NCBI RefSeq assembly: GCF_000177235.2
Contig: NC_014829.1
Span: 2,852,001-2,916,000, forward strand
DNA from: Evansella cellulosilytica DSM 2522
GTDB taxonomy: Bacteria > Bacillota > Bacilli > Bacillales > Salisediminibacteriaceae
Direction: 5' to 3'
DNA: 64,000 nucleotides
The notes below the pieces were generated by a model. It was not told where the DNA came from. It searched no databases and saw only the letters and a program-made list of their open reading frames with translations. This document shows positions 38,284-46,436 of the stretch, in pieces. Every line of letters starts with the position of its first letter. Positions within the stretch are counted from its first letter, which is position 1. Both the position numbers and the translations under genes were made by a program.

Positions 38284-39003
38284 TTAATCCTCATTTAATT
38301 TGCGAAGCTCTAGTTTAATTTCAGTTTTCCCTTTAGTTTTCTCATCAATTTCTTTAATTACCTTAGCTGGAGTTCCAGCAACAACTGTGTTTGGAGGAAC
38401 ATCTTCAGTAACGATCGCACCAGCAGCAACAACAGCTCCTTTACCGACTGTTACCCCTTCAAGTACGACAGCATTAGCACCAACTACTACACCATCTTCT
38501 ACTACAACTGGCTTAGCCGAAGGTGGCTCAATAACACCTGCTAATACAGCGCCAGCTCCGATGTGACAGTTTTTCCCTACTGTTGCTCGTCCTCCTAAAG
38601 TAGCATTCATGTCAATCATTGTACCTTCACCGATAACAGAACCGATGTTAATTGCAGCTCCCATCATAATGACTGCAGAATCTCCAATTTCCACTTGGTC
38701 GCGAATAATGGCACCAGGCTCAATACGAGCATGAATATTTTTCATATCTAATAAAGGAATTGCAGAGTTACGACGATCGTTTTCTACTACAAAGTCTTCG
38801 ATTTTAGCTTCGTTTTCTTTTATAGCTTGTTGAATTTCCTTCCACTCACCAAAAAGAACACCAGTGTCTCCTGTAATAAATGATTTCGTTTTTTGACCGA
38901 AATTAATCCCTTCTAGTTGGCCTTTTATATGTACTTTTACAGGCGTTGATTTTTCACTGTTTGAGATAAAGCTAATAATTTCATTTGCATCCATCATTTT
39001 CAT
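38284..39003 (-). CDS. dapH: Tetrahydrodipicolinate N-acetyltransferase
   Basis: A 239-residue hexapeptide-repeat acyltransferase; acetylates tetrahydrodipicolinate before transamination and DapL. Left-handed beta-helix region with repeats such as [20 protein letters not shown] and [23 protein letters not shown] at 39003 has AGGAGGAG upstream; 15 extra upstream residues are unlikely. Confidence 0.95.
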   Translation of the reverse strand: MKMMDANEIISFISNSEKSTPVKVHIKGQLEGINFGQKTKSFITGDTGVLFGEWKEIQQAIKENEAKIEDFVVENDRRNSAIPLLDMKNIHARIEPGAIIRDQVEIGDSAVIMMGAAINIGSVIGEGTMIDMNATLGGRATVGKNCHIGAGAVLAGVIEPPSAKPVVVEDGVVVGANAVVLEGVTVGKGAVVAAGAIVTEDVPPNTVVAGTPAKVIKEIDEKTKGKTEIKLELRKLNED

Positions 39004-39154
39004 TTGTTTACTCCTCCTAAGCATTGTTATAAATACATATTTTATCATAGACATTCATATAAAGAATTGCAATGAAAATGCGACAAAGATTGTCCATTTT
39101 CGTAAAATTAGTATCATTAGTTTTATTTATTATGGCGCTTTGTTAAACTTTGCT

Positions 39155-39369
39155 GTTGATTTTCGTTTCAGGACGCTCTCTTATCTCTTCCTCTTCCAGT
39201 GAAGCTTCATCGGTCGAGACATCTTCGGCGCTTAGACGTTGCAACTTTTTGCGACACTACTATGGGTTTTCATCGTAATCGCGCAACGAAATGAGCCATT
39301 GGCATCACACTGTGGGAACTTCAACTAATGCTATCCTGTAAGCGTCTCGCACCTTTCGTGACAATCAAC
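39155..39369. repeat. GTTGATTTTC-type palindromic element
   Basis: Begins GTTGATTTTCGTTTCAGG and ends CACCTTTCGTGACAATCAAC. Contains ATCTCTTCCTCTTCCAGTG and a GTCGAGACATCTTCGG segment shared with 51525-51807. The rest of 39004-39575 is AT-rich without a gene. Confidence 0.75.
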
Positions 39370-39533
39370 GTTTACTACACCATTATAAATAAAATATCCA
39401 CTAACCAACCACTTTTATATTATTTTAACTTATTATCATACATTATTTATTTTTTTCTAAATTTATTATTTCCAGGCCTGTTCTCCGTCCTCAAAACAAC
39501 AAGCAGAACAAAATAAGCCATAGACATTCTAAA

Positions 39534-39575
39534 GGGTGACTCGAAAGGTAAAAATCAACCTTTAGAGTCACCCTC
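39534..39575. terminator. Terminator of the exported protein gene
   Basis: GGGTGACTCGAAAGGT with CCTTTAGAGTCACCC; hairpin family member. Confidence 0.75.
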
Positions 39576-40142
39576 TTACTGTGTAAATAATGAATCCTCT
39601 GTTAACCAAATGTAAAATGGCGCTGCTTCCTCTTCTTCACGTTCGATCATGATATCATAGTTTTTCCAATCGTAAATTTCCATCCAAAGACCTTCCATCA
39701 TGTTCATACCTTCTAGTTTTAAATCTTTTTTTAGTGCTTCTTCCACAAGCTCCCACTTCTCATCATCAACTTGCTCAGCAGTAATTGCTATTGCGTTTAC
39801 ATTACTAGTTTCGGGATTGACGAAATACGTTCGCTTTCCATAGTCTAAAAAGTGTCCGCCTTCATACATCCCTTCGTCATCTGCAATTCCAAAAGTACTC
39901 TCTACATCCGATTTGGTACTTCCAATATGAATATCTTCCTCAACAAAAATTGCATGTAAGTAGCTTGATACGATTTCTTCGTTGGGATCTATGTTATCTT
40001 CTATTAAGTTATCAACCAATTCATTGTTCTCTACTTTTCCAGTCGTTTGATCACTGTCCGCAGCGTATGTTAATGAAAAGTAAGTAGATATAAATAGTAT
40101 TATTGCGATCACTAGTACCGTGATTTTTTTAGGAATTTTCAT
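39576..40142 (-). CDS. Hypothetical exported protein, 188 residues
   Basis: N-terminal signal peptide ITVLVIAIILFISTYFSLTY with likely cleavage after YAA. The middle segment VEEDIHIGSTKSDVESTFG followed by hydrophobic and aromatic strands resembles small secreted DUF4309 or SmpA-like domains, where IxxGxTxxxVxxxxG precedes a beta sheet (inference). ATG at 40142 follows AAAGGAG. Function unknown. Confidence 0.8.
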   Translation of the reverse strand: MKIPKKITVLVIAIILFISTYFSLTYAADSDQTTGKVENNELVDNLIEDNIDPNEEIVSSYLHAIFVEEDIHIGSTKSDVESTFGIADDEGMYEGGHFLDYGKRTYFVNPETSNVNAIAITAEQVDDEKWELVEEALKKDLKLEGMNMMEGLWMEIYDWKNYDIMIEREEEEAAPFYIWLTEDSLFTQ

Positions 40143-40269
40143 GTATTTTAACTCCTTTCCTTATTATTCTATACCCGATTCATATATATTAAACCTTCTC
40201 TCATTTAAATTTATATGAGAGAGTTTACTAGATTATACTCACACATTTTTTATGTATTAAATTCACTAA

Positions 40270-40395
40270 AAGAGACATGCTATCAGTACATGGGATGTAG
40301 CTGCAAAAGCAAAATTAGGTCATGCTCAATACGATGCAAGCCTATACAGGTGAAAATCCTGAACATCCCACCACAATATTATCTATATTATAAGA
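40270..40395 (+). pseudogene. Possible degenerate coding remnant
   Basis: One frame reads HAISTWDVAAKAKLGHAQYD, and after a shift of one base continues TGENPEHPTTILSIL before a stop. It has protein-like composition but no start and a frameshift. Not recognised; may be the tail of a lost gene. Confidence 0.3.
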
Positions 40396-40453
40396 CGTTT
40401 AAGTCGCTACTGAGGTTTCAGGAAAAAAAGGATATTATTTCTGAAAATAAATA

Positions 40454-40490
40454 AAAAAACTGAGAAGGATGTCTTCTCAGTTTTTTACTA
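40454..40490 (-). terminator. Glutaredoxin terminator
   Basis: AAAAAACTGAGAAG/CTTCTCAGTTTTTT. Confidence 0.9.
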
Positions 40491-40731
40491 CCTCTTTATA
40501 TTTTTCGACTAATTGAATAAGCTTATTTTTATCAAAGCCAACTACTTCTTCCTCGTTTAAAAATGTTGAAGGTGTCCCTAATACTTCTTTTGTACGCCAC
40601 TCTTTAAAGAATGTCTCACTCTCAGAAATATTTTTTTCCACAAAGTCTACTTCTTGTTCTTCTAGTAAATTCTTTACTTTCTCACAGTATGAGCATCCTG
40701 AGCTTGTATAGACGACAATGACATTTTCCAT
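40477..40731 (-). CDS. Glutaredoxin-like protein
   Basis: An 84-residue thioredoxin-fold protein with active site CSYC in VVYTSSGCSYCEKVKNLLEE, cis-Pro in GTPSTFLN and VVGFDKNKL, typical of the YruB/NrdH-like glutaredoxins. Cytosolic thiol exchange. ATG at 40731 follows GAGGGGAAGAGAG; the longer frame upstream lacks support. Confidence 0.88.
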   Translation of the reverse strand: MENVIVVYTSSGCSYCEKVKNLLEEQEVDFVEKNISESETFFKEWRTKEVLGTPSTFLNEEEVVGFDKNKLIQLVEKYKEVVKN

Positions 40732-40846
40732 CTGTTCTCTCTTCCCCTCATAAATATTTAAACAAAGAAAAACCAAATTCTATTATATATAATTATCTCA
40801 GAAAAATCTGTGCTTTTTTTAACAAACTTTAAACTCTTTTTAACAA

Positions 40847-41947
40847 TTACTTATTGTCTTTTTGATTTTCCATATAAATACTCCTACTTGGAAATGCGAC
40901 AGAAACAGATTCCTCCTGTAAAATATTCATAATTTTTAAGTTAATATCTTCTTTAACCTTTAGATGCTCAACCCAAGCCGTTGTGCGCGTAAAAAAGTAA
41001 AGAAAGATATCTAAGCTACTTTCATTAAAATCTGTAAAACGAACCATGATCGTTTCCTGATCAACGTCATCATGATTTCGTAGCATCGCATCAATCCGTT
41101 CCACACAGCGTTCGACTTTTTCTTTAGACGTACTGTAAGTGACACCTAACTTAAAAGTTATTTGTCGTTTCCCCATTTGTGTCATGTTAGTTATTGCTTC
41201 GTTAGCCAATGTGGAATTAGGAACTGTCACTAATGCTTGTGCAAAAGTACGAACCTTCGTGCTTCTGAAAGAAATATCTTCAACGGTTCCTTCTACACTT
41301 GGAGTGATAATCCAATCTCCTGTCGTAAATGGTTTTTCAGTTATAATGACAACGCCACCGAAGAAGTTGCTAATGGAATCTTGTGCTGCCAATGCAAAGG
41401 CTAAGCCTCCGAGTCCTAACCCAGCTACAAAACCGTTCACATTAAATCCAAATAAGTCAGCAATAATGGCAATTGCCATAGCTGAAATAAAGAAACGTAA
41501 CAGTTTTGATACAAATGGCAGTAATATATCATCCTCTTCAACATTAAGTTTTTGCCCTACTTTTACGAAAAGCTGGGACGTTGTACCTGACAAGTTAAAT
41601 AATCCCCAGGCAACTAAAACAACGATAAATGACATGAATATAGCTTTGACAGGATCATCAAAAACTTCAGGAAAAGGTAAGTAATTAAATGCTACGAAAA
41701 AACCAATCATCGTAAAAAACACTCTTAGTGGCTGTTCATACGCGAGTAGCACATTCGTTATCACTTCACTTTTCACTGTTTTAAACATTCTTACAATAAG
41801 TTTAAATATGTATTTTGTGAACAGCTTCCTAAAGACATAAAATAGGATAATAATTGCAACCGCAATACCTATTTCTGTCCAATCAAATAAAAAATCTGAC
41901 ATTTCTATAGGGTCTGTTATTTCTTCGGTTTCTTCAATTTCTGTCAA
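40847..41947 (-). CDS. MscS-family mechanosensitive ion channel
   Basis: A 366-residue membrane protein with about four or five helices, pore-type segment VNGFVAGLGLGGLAFALAAQ near residue 190, then the beta domain ITEKPFTTGDWIITPSVEGT and C-terminal domain. Longer N-terminal membrane part than ykuT, close to YnaI/YhdY-type channels. The start is TTG at 41947, seven bases from AAGGAGGAG; upstream residues are not membrane-like. Confidence 0.9.
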   Translation of the reverse strand: MTEIEETEEITDPIEMSDFLFDWTEIGIAVAIIILFYVFRKLFTKYIFKLIVRMFKTVKSEVITNVLLAYEQPLRVFFTMIGFFVAFNYLPFPEVFDDPVKAIFMSFIVVLVAWGLFNLSGTTSQLFVKVGQKLNVEEDDILLPFVSKLLRFFISAMAIAIIADLFGFNVNGFVAGLGLGGLAFALAAQDSISNFFGGVVIITEKPFTTGDWIITPSVEGTVEDISFRSTKVRTFAQALVTVPNSTLANEAITNMTQMGKRQITFKLGVTYSTSKEKVERCVERIDAMLRNHDDVDQETIMVRFTDFNESSLDIFLYFFTRTTAWVEHLKVKEDINLKIMNILQEESVSVAFPSRSIYMENQKDNK

Positions 41948-42393
41948 TTGTTGCTCCTCCTTGTCCAATTCGACTCTATCAGTACCGCAAGTAACAGATA
42001 AATGGATTCTTTTATCATAGTAACTTGAAAAAGGAGAAGTGTAAACGATATAGAGACAAACATATTGTTTGACCACAAATTTAAATAAAGGACTTTGACA
42101 TTTTTATGACTATTGCTCTCTCGAATAATATAACGTCTCTAAATGGCTATGATAATGATATCCTTGTTTTGTAATGTATTTCACATTAATCTAAATACGT
42201 GATGAAAATTATTTGTACTCCACCATTCAATCCTTATATTAAACATAAAATACTATGTTAATTATGAGAGTACCCGCAGGAACAGATGGATGGCATATCA
42301 ATATCTATTTCCAAGGATTCAGGAATACTTACGTTTTCACTATATGTTAATTGTTTAATTTTCTAAATTTATAAAATAATCAAACTTTTTAAA

Positions 42394-42407
42394 TGGAAAC
42401 GGTTACA
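42394..42407 (+). promoter_or_regulatory. Candidate cre site (CcpA operator)
   Basis: TGGAAACGGTTACA fits the catabolite-response consensus TGNAANCGNTNNCA. It lies 75 bases before the ABC ATPase start. No other feature was seen in 41948-42481. Confidence 0.55.
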
Positions 42408-42481
42408 AAATACAACCAAACATGGTTTAATATATAGTAGGGAGTTAATTTTGTATTTAAATACCCGGAGGTGACCGATCA

Positions 42482-43165
42482 ATGTATGCTGTTGATCTAA
42501 AAAACGTGTTAAAGAGATTTTCTAACGGTTCCGATATGACTGTTTTATTCAACAATATGAATCTACACGTATCTGAGGGGGAACTTGTAGTTATTACTGG
42601 TGGAAAACAATCTGGCAAATCAACATTACTACGCATGATTGCGGCAATGACACCACCAAACAAAGGGTCTGTCACTGTATTTGGTGAGAATTTATTATCC
42701 ATTAAACAACGTACCGAATGGAGACTACAAAACATTGGGTTTATTACGAACGAAGGTTGTCTTATCCCATATTTAACGGCAAAACAAAACTTGTTATTAG
42801 GTATCTCGCCCAACGACCCAAAATATGTTGAAGTCGAATCCCGTGCTGTCGAGATTTTGCGACATTTAGGCTTATCAGATGAAAAAATGAATGAGTCCTT
42901 TGAAGGGTTAAGCTCAAAAGAGCAAATCATTACTACTATTGGACGTATTTTTATGACAAACCCAAAACTCATCCTAGCTGATGACCCTACAAACGAATTG
43001 TCTGACAATGACGGTCAAGAGGTTTTAAATCAACTCATGCGCTATGCAAAAAAACATTGTTCAACTATCATTATTGCTAGTAACGACCCTTGTATTATGG
43101 AAAGTGCTGATCGTGTGTTTGAACTTGAGAACTGCCAACTTCAAGAAAAAGATACTGCAGTATAA
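42482..43165 (+). CDS. Orphan ABC-type ATPase with altered catalytic residues
   Basis: A 227-residue FtsE/LolD-like nucleotide-binding protein. Walker A is intact (GGKQSGKST), but the signature is LSSKEQ rather than LSGGQ, Walker B ends ADDPT (Asp in place of the catalytic Glu), and the switch region reads ASNDP (Asn in place of His). No permease gene is adjacent. ATG at 42482 with GGAGGTGACC. Either a weak ATPase or a regulatory pseudo-ATPase. Confidence 0.85.
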   Translation: MYAVDLKNVLKRFSNGSDMTVLFNNMNLHVSEGELVVITGGKQSGKSTLLRMIAAMTPPNKGSVTVFGENLLSIKQRTEWRLQNIGFITNEGCLIPYLTAKQNLLLGISPNDPKYVEVESRAVEILRHLGLSDEKMNESFEGLSSKEQIITTIGRIFMTNPKLILADDPTNELSDNDGQEVLNQLMRYAKKHCSTIIIASNDPCIMESADRVFELENCQLQEKDTAV

Positions 43166-43179
43166 TGGTCATGACTATT

Positions 43180-43220
43180 TAATAGCTACTGGAGACTCAT
43201 AGCTCCTGTAGCTATTTTTA
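43180..43220 (+). terminator. Terminator of the ABC ATPase gene
   Basis: AATAGCTACTGGAG/CTCCTGTAGCTATT then TTTA. Confidence 0.88.
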
Positions 43221-43383
43221 TTTCCTTTTTATATAATTTCCACCATGAGAATAATGAGGTGGTGTGCGATTGTATTTTATGTAAATTTTAAAGTAAAAAA
43301 GTTGACTATCATATGACACCTGCCTATTCCTAATAACTAGTTTGTTCATACGCTACTATTGGGAACAAAATGTGAGGTGATAT

Positions 43384-43818
43384 ATGATGAATCAGGATAA
43401 TAAGAAAAATTCCTTACAACCGTTTCGTGAGCGGCCATTTGGTGATATTTTGCAATCCATTGATTCCTTTTTTCAAGATGCCGTTAAGCACCTAAAAGCT
43501 CCTCGGTTCATACCTATATACCAATATGAAACCGAACAAGAGTATATTGTTGAAGCAGAGCTACCTGGTGTAAACAAAGAACAATTAACACTCGATATTT
43601 ATCATAATTACATCAAAATCTCTATTTTATCAGAGGAAATTATTCGAGAAGAAAACGATAAGGAACAAATTGTCAAACAAAGCAGCCGATTTGAGCGCTC
43701 AGAAAGAGTCGTAGAATTACCTTTTGCCGTCAACGAATCGGAAGTGAAAGCAAAATTGCAAGATGGGTTACTAAAAATCCGCATTCCAAATAAGCGTAAA
43801 AAAATCAAAATAGATTAA
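43384..43818 (+). CDS. Hsp20/alpha-crystallin small heat-shock protein
   Basis: A 144-residue chaperone that holds unfolding proteins. Alpha-crystallin domain from about residue 45: YIVEAELPGVNKEQLTLDIY, RFERSERVVELPFAVN, and KLQDGLLKIRIPNK with the C-terminal IxI-like IRI. In spore formers such proteins include the coat-associated CotM/CotP types. ATG at 43384 follows GTGAGGTG. The yppG-type gene follows 13 bases later, probably the same transcript. Confidence 0.88.
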   Translation: MMNQDNKKNSLQPFRERPFGDILQSIDSFFQDAVKHLKAPRFIPIYQYETEQEYIVEAELPGVNKEQLTLDIYHNYIKISILSEEIIREENDKEQIVKQSSRFERSERVVELPFAVNESEVKAKLQDGLLKIRIPNKRKKIKID

Positions 43819-43831
43819 GGAGGTATATGAG

Positions 43832-44200
43832 ATGGTTTTTCATCCTAACCATGTAAGAAACTATCGTCAACCAAATCATAACGTGTACCCACCACAATAT
43901 CCTCCACAGCAGATGTATTGGCAGCAACCTATTCAGCAGCAGGCACAAGCACCTCTACAACAGCGACCACAACAACAAGGGTTTAATGGAGGTAATTTGG
44001 CTCAAGCTCAAGGGTTTCAGCAACCGCAACCCCCACAACCACCGAAGCCAAAGTCAAGCTTCATGAACGCCTTTAAAAACGAAGAAGGTAAATTTGATTT
44101 TGAAAAAACATCCACAACGATTGACCAAGTGATGAAAGTAGGTAACCAAATTAGTCCTATTGTTAAATCCGTGGGTAGCATATTTGGTACAAAAAAATAA
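43832..44200 (+). CDS. YppG-like proline/glutamine-rich protein
   Basis: A 122-residue protein: N-terminal two thirds Pro/Gln/Tyr-rich and disordered, C-terminal SFMNAFKNEEGKFDFEKTST followed by VMKVGNQISPIVKSVGSIF, which matches the YppG family of spore-associated proteins. ATG at 43832 has AAGGAGG upstream. Coupled to the Hsp20 gene, suggesting both serve the spore coat (inference). Confidence 0.85.
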   Translation: MVFHPNHVRNYRQPNHNVYPPQYPPQQMYWQQPIQQQAQAPLQQRPQQQGFNGGNLAQAQGFQQPQPPQPPKPKSSFMNAFKNEEGKFDFEKTSTTIDQVMKVGNQISPIVKSVGSIFGTKK

Positions 44201-44226
44201 TACACCTCTAATAACGGGCTACTGCA

Positions 44227-44271
44227 AGGGACACTGAAAAAGTGAAAGAACATCACTTTTTCAGTGCCCTT
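44227..44271. terminator. Hairpin after yppG-type gene
   Basis: GGGACACTGAAAAAGTGA/TCACTTTTTCAGTGCCC, near-identical to the palindrome at 4903-4943. Confidence 0.75.
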
Positions 44272-44294
44272 GCTAAAGCCCTTTTTTAATGGGA

Positions 44295-44420
44295 GTATAA
44301 ATTTGGCGGTGGAAATGATGCCACGCGTAGTAGCGAGAAGATCACTCACTACTACTATAAAGACATCTAGCATCATTTCTTTACCACATTTAAGAAAAGA
44401 CTAAAACCGAGTTTTACCAA
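44295..44420. repeat. Long imperfect palindrome, copy B
   Basis: Begins GTATAAATTTGGCGGTGG and ends TTAAGAAAAGACTAAAACCG; inner arms GGTGGAAATGATGC and GCATCATTTC pair. Ends match copy A at 30508-30714. Confidence 0.6.
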
Positions 44421-44440
44421 GCTCGGTTTTAGTTTTTCTT
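44399..44440 (+). terminator. Hairpin upstream of nitroreductase gene
   Basis: CTAAAACCGAG/CTCGGTTTTAG followed by TTTTTC. Confidence 0.8.
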
Positions 44441-44477
44441 ATGATAAAATAGATTAAAACGTAAGGAGGCATGTTAT

Positions 44478-45227
44478 ATGAATGATGTTATCGAAACAAT
44501 ACTTAATCACCGTTCCATTCGTAGCTTCGTAGACGAGCCGCTATGTAGCGAGCAAATTAAAACAATAGTAAGAGCTGCACAAATGGCATCAACTTCAAGC
44601 TACATACAAGCATACACCATTATTGGTGTGAAAAATAAAACGACTAAAGCAACTCTTGCAGAACTTGCTGGAAACCAACCTTATGTAGAAAAAAACGGAC
44701 ATTTCTTTCTTTTTTGTGCTGATTTACACCGCCATGAGGTTTCAGGAAAAATAGAGAATGTGAATGTTTCTAAGTCTTTAGAAAGTACTGAAAAGCTTCT
44801 CGTTTCTATCGTTGATGCATCTCTTGCTGCACAAAATGCAACATTAGCAGCAGAATCAATGGGACTTGGTATTTGTTATATTGGTGGTATAAGAAACAAT
44901 ATTGACAAAGTTGCCGAGTTGTTAAAGCTCCCTTCCTATGTCATCCCTTTATTCGGATTAGCGGTTGGTGTACCAGAAAAAGATACAGAACAAAAACCAC
45001 GATTACCTTTTGATAATATTTACCATGAAGAAGAGTATCTTCAAGATGAAACAACGTACATCAATCATTTAGACGAATATAATAAAACAGTTTCAGCTTA
45101 TTATGAGAGACGTACAAAAGGAAAACGGTCAGACCGTTGGACAGAGCAAATGGCTGACATGCTAAAGGAAGCAAAGCGTACGCATATGAAAACCTTCCTT
45201 CAAAATAAAGGGTTTATGAGAGATTAA
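44478..45227 (+). CDS. NfrA/NfsA-type NADPH nitroreductase
   Basis: A 249-residue FMN-dependent oxidoreductase. Opening NHRSIRSFVDEPL with the FMN-binding RSIR, ASTSSYIQAYTIIGV, SLAAQNATLAAESMGLGICYIGG, and Arg-rich C-terminal TKGKRSDRWTEQM that contacts NADPH in relatives. Reduces quinones, nitro compounds or FMN in the cytosol. ATG at 44478 follows AAGGAGG. Confidence 0.92.
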   Translation: MNDVIETILNHRSIRSFVDEPLCSEQIKTIVRAAQMASTSSYIQAYTIIGVKNKTTKATLAELAGNQPYVEKNGHFFLFCADLHRHEVSGKIENVNVSKSLESTEKLLVSIVDASLAAQNATLAAESMGLGICYIGGIRNNIDKVAELLKLPSYVIPLFGLAVGVPEKDTEQKPRLPFDNIYHEEEYLQDETTYINHLDEYNKTVSAYYERRTKGKRSDRWTEQMADMLKEAKRTHMKTFLQNKGFMRD

Positions 45228-45288
45228 TACTTTTTTTTGCAATAGTCCATTTATAAAAGACTAAGTGAGTCAACGACTATATATTGAA

Positions 45289-45443
45289 AACTATTAAACA
45301 GTGGCGAAAAAGTTGTATTCACTGATACAATATTTATAGATGTAGGAGGCAAACAATCTATCATCGATGAAGGAAAGAATGACTTGTACTACTTGCTGGC
45401 AAGTAAAATTTCAAACAGAGTATTATATGCCATATTTAGTTAA
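45289..45443 (+). pseudogene. Possible coding remnant upstream of luxS
   Basis: About 51 codons without a start read KLLNSGEKVVFTDTIFIDVG and IIDEGKNDLYYLLASKISNR before a stop. Composition is protein-like, no family recognised, and no ribosome site. Could also be the untranslated luxS leader. Confidence 0.3.
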
Positions 45444-45490
45444 ATGATCATTGCTACAAATAAGATCCAACACACAAGGAGGAGTAAAAA

Positions 45491-45964
45491 ATGACGAAGA
45501 AAATGAACGTAGAAAGCTTTAACTTAGATCATACAAAAGTGGTTGCACCATATGTGCGCTTAGCTGGTACGACAGAAGGCGTAAATGGAGATAAAATCTT
45601 TAAATATGACATTCGTTTCTGTCAACCGAATAAAGAGCATATGAAAATGCCAGGTCTTCACTCTTTAGAGCATTTAATGGCTGAACTGAGTCGAAATCAC
45701 CATTCTCAAATTGTTGACATTAGTCCAATGGGGTGCCAAACTGGCTTCTACCTATCTATTATTAATGATGAAAGCTATGAGAATGTGTTAAACTTACTAG
45801 AAAAAACATTAAACGATGTACTTGAAGCAACTGAAGTTCCAGCATGTAATGAAGTACAATGCGGTTGGGCTGCATCCCACTCATTAGATGGGGCAAAAGA
45901 AATAGCGGAAAAAATGCTCGCTAAAAAAGACGAATGGACACAAGTTTTTTCTGAAGAAGTATAG
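45491..45964 (+). CDS. luxS: S-ribosylhomocysteine lyase LuxS
   Basis: Cleaves S-ribosylhomocysteine to homocysteine and the precursor of autoinducer-2; iron enzyme of 157 residues. Metal site HSLEHLMAE and downstream Cys in [12 protein letters not shown], plus catalytic Cys in [13 protein letters not shown] at 45491 has AAGGAGGAG upstream. Own terminator follows. Confidence 0.96.
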   Translation: MTKKMNVESFNLDHTKVVAPYVRLAGTTEGVNGDKIFKYDIRFCQPNKEHMKMPGLHSLEHLMAELSRNHHSQIVDISPMGCQTGFYLSIINDESYENVLNLLEKTLNDVLEATEVPACNEVQCGWAASHSLDGAKEIAEKMLAKKDEWTQVFSEEV

Positions 45965-46080
45965 GTGAGTGATAACCTTCAAGTATATACAAAGCTATTG
46001 AACGGGCATTAATATTAGCTTTCCATTTTCTACGGTTCATACTTTCAAAGGTTATTTTATCTATGAGAGTACAACAAATA

Positions 46081-46112
46081 TATCCCCTCGAATTTGCGAA
46101 GGGGATTTTTGT
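46081..46112. terminator. Terminator between luxS and the WYL-like gene
   Basis: ATCCCCTCG and GCGAAGGGGAT arms with T-run. Confidence 0.85.
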
Positions 46113-46117
46113 ATTAT

Positions 46118-46348
46118 TTATACAATTTTATTTTTTCTAATACCACTATATGTTACAGGCATAATTGCAAGAATATTTTCACGATGAAAACTGCGATAGC
46201 TTTTCCTCAAATGACAAAAACCACTTAGCCATTTACTATCAAAACGGTCTATTGATACCATCCTCTTTGTTACTAATCCTTTTTTTGATAAGTACATGAT
46301 GATGATCGGTTTTCCCGCACTTTTTGCTTTTTCTAATAACGTATCCAT
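46118..46348 (-). CDS. Small WYL-like protein under an SOS-type promoter
   Basis: A 76-residue basic protein: EKAKSAGKPIIIMYLSKKGL, then RMVSIDRFDSKWLSGFCHLR and RSFHRENILAIMP. This order (IxYxxKKG, then the fold core, then HLRKxxRxFxxxNI) resembles a stand-alone WYL ligand-binding domain, a fold common in DNA-damage and phage-defence regulators; the resemblance is from memory. ATG at 46348 follows GGAGGGAGG. Its promoter overlaps two LexA-type boxes. Confidence 0.7.
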   Translation of the reverse strand: MDTLLEKAKSAGKPIIIMYLSKKGLVTKRMVSIDRFDSKWLSGFCHLRKSYRSFHRENILAIMPVTYSGIRKNKIV

Positions 46349-46380
46349 AAAAAAATTCCTCCCTCCTACTGAAGAAAACA

Positions 46381-46430
46381 GAACAAACGTTCTATAACCA
46401 TATTATAAGAACGTTTGTTCTGTTTTGCAA
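46381..46430 (-). promoter_or_regulatory. Sigma-A promoter with two LexA (DinR) boxes
   Basis: Minus strand: TTGCAA (46430-46425), 17 bases, TATAAT (46407-46402). The spacer contains GAACAAACGTTC (46420-46409), and a second identical box, inverted, lies at 46381-46392 just downstream of the -10. Both fit GAAC-N4-GTTC with the N4 allowed by the B. subtilis consensus, though the outer bases are A/T rather than C/G. Together the boxes form a 16-bp perfect inverted repeat. Confidence 0.7.
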
Positions 46431-46436
46431 CAATTA

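Noticed and set aside
46381-46420. Perfect inverted repeat as terminator of the glycosyltransferase gene
   Set aside because: No T-run follows it, the loop is a promoter -10, and both arms are LexA-type boxes.
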